Below, piece by piece: positions 60,891-64,000 of a stretch of DNA of 64,000 bases (the stretch's first letter is position 1; each line of letters opens with the position of its first letter). The notes under the pieces were generated by a model. That model made no database searches and was not told the DNA's origin. It worked only from the letters and a program-made list of their open reading frames with translations. The stretch covers positions 132,586 to 196,585 of the forward strand of contig CAWEXB010000006.1 in NCBI GenBank assembly GCA_963812915.1. The letters are read 5' to 3'. This stretch comes from JACVRW01 sp963812915 (GTDB lineage: Bacteria > Actinomycetota > Thermoleophilia > Solirubrobacterales > Thermoleophilaceae). A program made the translations under genes and the position numbers.

Positions 60891-61529
60891 ATGAATACGA
60901 GGTCGGTCGGTCCGCTGACAGGGATCCTCTTCGTAGTCTTGGTCATCGTCGCCTTTCTGGTGAGCGGCGAGACGCCCGCCACCGACGATTCCCCCCGGGA
61001 GATCGTCGACTTCTACCTCGACAACGACGACTCGCAGGCGGCGGGGTCAGCTGTGCTCGCTCTGGGGTGCGTTGCGCTCATTTTCTTCCTCGGAACTCTG
61101 CGGCGGGCGCTGCGAGCAGCTGCGGGCGATGACGGCGGGCTTTCGACCGTGGTGCTTCTCGGCGGCGTGGTGCTCGCGGTCGGAGCGTCGATCTTTGCCG
61201 GAATCGGGTTCACGCTCGGCGACGCCGCGGACGAGTTGCCACCGTCCGCCATCCTCACACTGAACGCGCTCAACAGCGACATGTTCTTCACGGTCGCGGT
61301 CGGGACGGCGGTGTTCAATCTGGCGCTCGCACTCGCCGTCCTCCGTCACGGAGGACTACCGCGACCGCTCGGGTGGGTGGCCCTGGTGATCGGCATCGCC
61401 GGCTTGACGCCGCTCGGGTTCTTCTCATTCCTGGCCACGGGCATCGTGATCGTGTGGGCGAGCGTCGCGCTGCTGATGAAACCAGAGACGGGGGCGGGAT
61501 CGACTCCGGTAGCCGACTCCCAACCGTGA
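60891..61529 (+). CDS. Six-helix integral membrane protein, unknown function
   Basis: A 212-residue protein. Hydrophobic spans at about 7-27 (LTGILFVVLVIVAFLVSG), 52-72, 84-106, 125-150, 155-175 and 175-195. A short external loop is rich in Asp (SPREIVDFYLDNDDS). It resembles multi-pass proteins common in actinobacteria with no assigned role. The ATG follows AAGGAG. A hairpin follows the stop. Confidence 0.65.
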   Translation: MNTRSVGPLTGILFVVLVIVAFLVSGETPATDDSPREIVDFYLDNDDSQAAGSAVLALGCVALIFFLGTLRRALRAAAGDDGGLSTVVLLGGVVLAVGASIFAGIGFTLGDAADELPPSAILTLNALNSDMFFTVAVGTAVFNLALALAVLRHGGLPRPLGWVALVIGIAGLTPLGFFSFLATGIVIVWASVALLMKPETGAGSTPVADSQP

Positions 61530-61531
61530 TG

Positions 61532-61566
61532 GCCTGAGGTCGTCGCCTCGTCGGGCGACCTTGGCC
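61532..61566 (+). terminator. Hairpin terminator after the six-helix membrane protein
   Basis: GGCC-TG-AGGTCG...CGACCT-T-GGCC forms a long interrupted stem, just downstream of the stop at 61529. There is no T-run. Confidence 0.5.
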
Positions 61567-61609
61567 CGCATACCGGCGTGCGACGAGAGCAGTGGTGTAA
61601 GTTGACTAG

Positions 61610-62122
61610 ATGGAGCCCTCCCGGGTTGCGGCGATTCCTTTCTTCGCCGACTTGCCGGAAGACGAGCTTGCCGCCGTCGCCGGTTTGGCGTCCGAGGTCG
61701 AAATCGCTTCCGGCCAGGATCTCGCCGACGAGGGGCGTATCGGGCATTCGCTGTACGCCATCGAGAGCGGCACCGCCGATGTCGTCATCGGGGGCGCGAC
61801 GGTGCGAACGATCGGGACCGGTGATGTCGTAGGCGAAATCGCCGTGTTTGCCTCCCCGCCTGACGCGTTCGCGCCGCCCGAGGTGGCGGAAGGCGGCTTG
61901 CGCACAGCCACGGTCGTCGCGACCTCTCCGATGCGACTGATCGCGCTGTTCAAGCGCGACGTTTGGGCGCTCGACCGGCGAGCGCCGGTCGCGACTCAGC
62001 GCCTGCGAGCAATGGTCGGTGAGCATCGCGCGGAAGACGCTCAGCGCGCGCTGGCCAAGCAGCGCGCACAAGACGAGCAGGGCGGGTCGCCGGGGTCTGA
62101 TCCACTCGCCGGCAGCGCCTAA
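61610..62122 (+). CDS. Cyclic-nucleotide-binding (cNMP) domain protein
   Basis: A 170-residue single-domain protein. It opens PFFADLPEDELAAVAGLASEV and has IESGTADVVIGGATVRTIGTGDVVGEIAVFASPP, where GEIA is the phosphate-binding-cassette core. The following Arg expected in true cAMP binders is not in its usual place, so binding may be weak or altered. No DNA-binding helix follows, only a charged coiled tail (EDAQRALAKQRAQDEQ). Might regulate a partner by protein contact. Confidence 0.85.
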   Translation: MEPSRVAAIPFFADLPEDELAAVAGLASEVEIASGQDLADEGRIGHSLYAIESGTADVVIGGATVRTIGTGDVVGEIAVFASPPDAFAPPEVAEGGLRTATVVATSPMRLIALFKRDVWALDRRAPVATQRLRAMVGEHRAEDAQRALAKQRAQDEQGGSPGSDPLAGSA

Positions 62123-62218
62123 GCAGTGCCGCTTCCGGCTGGCCTCAACGACCTTGCGCGCCAGCTGCCTGCGCTATGACCGATTCATCGCCCTGGACAT
62201 CACCGGCCCGCACGCCAC

Positions 62219-62992
62219 TCAGGCGCGGGGAGCGCGGGCGTGGACGGCGGTGAAGGCGATGGTCTGCGTCCACCAGCCCGGATCGGCGCAGTGGGCGAGG
62301 AAGCGGTCGATGAGCTGGTCGTCGAGCCTCCCCGAGTCCACGAGCCGGTCGCGTAGCTCGGTGACCGTCTGCGTCCAGTAGGCCGCCCACGGCGAGCCCC
62401 CGTTGTAGACGGCGGTCTCGGCCGTGCCCGCGACCTGCTCGAGGCCCACCGCCGCGAGCCGCGGGGCCAGTGTGCGACCCAGGTGGTAGTCGATCCCCTG
62501 GTCGCGCGACCATGCGAGCCACCCGCTCCAGAACGCTCGCACCTCCGGCGGCTCGGCGACGCTGACCGGCACGAAATCCGGCTCGATCAGCAGGATCGAG
62601 CCCCCTGGCGCCAAGCTGGCGGTGAGGTTCCGAATCGCCGCATCGACGTCCGTGACGTGGTGCAGCACCGCCCGCGCGGTGACGAGATCGAAGCCGCCGG
62701 GACCGACCGGACCGGCGACGATGTCGCCCTGTCGCAGCTCGAGTCTCGGCGCCCGGACGTCGACGAGCGACAGGTCGAGATCGAGGCCGACCGCCTGGCC
62801 GCGGGGGCCGACGCGCTCGGCTAGCCAGGCGGAGATCGAGCCGTTGCCGCAGCCGACCTCGAGCGCCCGAGCGCCGGGACCCTCGGCGAGCGACTCGATG
62901 TGCCTGCGGTGCATGGGGTCGAGCAGTCGCGACATCAACGCCAGCCGCGAGCGCTCCCCTTCGAGGTGATGGTCCAGGACGTACTCGGCCAT
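62219..62992 (-). CDS. Class I SAM-dependent methyltransferase
   Basis: A 257-residue methyltransferase. ALEVGCGNGSISAWLAERVGPRG is motif I, AVGLDLDLSLVD provides the ribose-binding acid, and DLVTARAVLHHV is motif IV, as in UbiE/COQ5-like enzymes. The C-terminal half (WSGWLAWSRDQGIDYHLGR, AYWTQTVTELRDRL) forms a helical lid. Divergent from the proline dehydrogenase. Substrate unknown. Confidence 0.85.
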   Translation of the reverse strand: MAEYVLDHHLEGERSRLALMSRLLDPMHRRHIESLAEGPGARALEVGCGNGSISAWLAERVGPRGQAVGLDLDLSLVDVRAPRLELRQGDIVAGPVGPGGFDLVTARAVLHHVTDVDAAIRNLTASLAPGGSILLIEPDFVPVSVAEPPEVRAFWSGWLAWSRDQGIDYHLGRTLAPRLAAVGLEQVAGTAETAVYNGGSPWAAYWTQTVTELRDRLVDSGRLDDQLIDRFLAHCADPGWWTQTIAFTAVHARAPRA

Positions 62993-63140
62993 GCGGCCGA
63001 TCCTACGAGCCGTAGGGGCTGGTCGGCAAGCTCTTGATTCACCCCCCGGCGATGCCGGAGGTCGGGTGCCGCCGGCGCTCGGGGACCGCCCGGATCGCTC
63101 GCGTCGCCCAGGTCCAAGCAGTCGTCGGCATCATCCACGG

Positions 63141-64000
63141 GTGTCCGTTGCTCTAACCGCTCGTCGCGTCCTGTTCGCGCTCGCGACGAGCGCGGAATGG
63201 GAGCGCGCGGTGCGCGCCCTGCCCGGTGGGGAGCGGGGCGCCTACCGGCGGGCAAGGCGCTACGTCGCCGGTACGCGGCCGGAGGATGCCCTTGTCTGCG
63301 CGCGATCGCCTCGCCGCGGCGGGGCTCGCGAGCTCGATCGACTTCTTCGGCGAGAACGTCTCCGATCCGATCGAGGCGGACCGTGTCACCGACCACTACG
63401 TCGCCCTCGCGCAAACGCTCGAGCGAGCTCCCGAGAACACGTTCCTGTCGATCGATCTCTCGCACATCGGCCTCGACAGCCCGGGGTGGCCGTGCAGCAG
63501 CGCCTCGAGCGGATCGCCTCTGCGCTTCCGGCGGGGCGACGGATCCAGGTGGGCGCAGAGCAGGAGCGCCGCGCCGACCGCATCTTGGCGGCGGTCTCAG
63601 CGGTGGCCGGCAGGGGCGGCGCGGTGTCAGCGACGATCCAGGCGAACCTGAAGCGCAGCCGGGCGGATGCCGAGGCGCTCGCGGAGGGCGGCGTGCCGAT
63701 CCGACTCGTCAAGGGCGCCTACGTGGAGGATCCGCGGGTCGCACGGCCCTGGGGTGAACCGACCGACCTGGCCTTCCTCGAGCTCGCCCACGAACTACGT
63801 GCAGGCGGCGCTGAGGTCGCCATCGCCACCCACGACGCCATCCTGCGGGAGGCCTCTTGCGTGCCCTGCCGGGTATCGGCGTCGAAATGCTGCTCGGCGT
63901 GCGCAACGCGGACGCAAGCATCCTCGCCGGCCGCGGAGTGCCCGTCAGGATCTACGTGCCCTACGGGGACGGTTGGTTCCGTTATGCGATGCGCCGCTGG
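63141..64000 (+). pseudogene. Proline dehydrogenase (PRODH), multiply frameshifted and cut by the window end
   Basis: Converts L-proline to delta1-pyrroline-5-carboxylate with FAD. The product is spread over three frames: RARRYVAGTRPEDALV (N-terminus); LAAAGLASSIDFFGENVSDP and FLSIDLSHIGLDSPG; VAVQQRLERIASALP through SATIQANLKRSRADAEAL, RLVKGAYVEDP and VAIATHDAIL; then LPGIGVEMLLGVRN and VPVRIYVPYGDGWFRYAMRRW at the end. Changes of frame fall near 63300, 63484 and 63855. Flavin-site motifs (VKGAY, ATHD, YVPYG) are all conserved, so sequencing indels are likely. The C-terminal end is outside the window. Confidence 0.85.

Overview
The window is GC-rich DNA with short intergenic gaps and many GTG/TTG starts. 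Its gene set (ECF41 sigma factors, an F420-type luciferase-like oxidoreductase, a CGNR zinc-finger regulator, a SARP/BTAD regulator, DUF899 pairs, secreted RTX-like proteins) points to a soil actinobacterium. Thermoleophilia/Solirubrobacterales is my best guess, from gene content alone. No rRNA, complete tRNA or CRISPR array was found. At least seven otherwise well-conserved genes are broken by frameshifts (75-1052, 4644-5154, 8429-9627, 25069-27001, 33379-34288, 63141-64000 and probably the 3' end of 15113-16420). Residual indels in a draft or long-read assembly explain this at least as well as true pseudogenisation.

Layout. 0-13 kb: small stress and redox genes (allene-oxide-cyclase-like, CGNR regulator, ABM-like monooxygenase, USP, DUF1080 secreted protein, CMD/AhpD-like protein beside a peroxiredoxin remnant, SQR-like flavoprotein, LLM oxidoreductase) and the first of two intact secreted proteins with histidine-rich RTX-like repeats. 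13-21.9 kb: arylsulfatase, two arginase-fold proteins carrying GGDC where GGDH is usual, GH43 enzyme, AarF/UbiB kinase, cold-shock protein. 21.9-29.2 kb: an epimerase-ECF41 sigma module with a matching promoter, then a tightly coupled five-gene catabolic operon (Rieske oxygenase, FeS/flavin oxidoreductase, SDR, GntR regulator, SDR) preceded by a tandem palindromic operator. 29.2-35.3 kb: second RTX-like secreted protein, two DUF899 proteins flanking an epoxide hydrolase, then a second, opposite-strand copy of the epimerase-ECF41 module with a perfect ECF41 promoter. 35.4-44.6 kb: CBS-domain protein, a standalone TIR-like protein with a C-terminal beta-rich domain, and a same-strand run of NmrA-like SDR, cupin, drug-efflux MFS, class V aminotransferase, second MFS and a CoA-transferase-GNAT fusion; a near-consensus ECF41 promoter lies at the head of this run.

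44.7-52.6 kb: a compact matrix-metalloproteinase-like enzyme with an intact cysteine-switch motif, a membrane protein, a methyltransferase, a 1366-residue SARP-cyclase-ATPase-TPR regulator and a small membrane-anchored protein ending in a strong hairpin. 52.6-64 kb: an IS256-type transposase remnant, cupin-SRPBCC fusion, GT1 glycosyltransferase, FAD-dependent BBE-type oxidase divergent from an HxlR regulator with a palindromic operator between them, lipid/diacylglycerol kinase, membrane protein, cyclic-nucleotide-binding protein, methyltransferase, and a broken proline dehydrogenase running off the end.

The most coherent system is the ECF41 regulon: two paralogous sigma factors, each co-transcribed with its own epimerase from a promoter matching the known ECF41 consensus, plus a third likely target operon. 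The proteins that most merit laboratory attention are the TIR/beta-barrel protein, the MMP-like protease and the His-rich RTX family.
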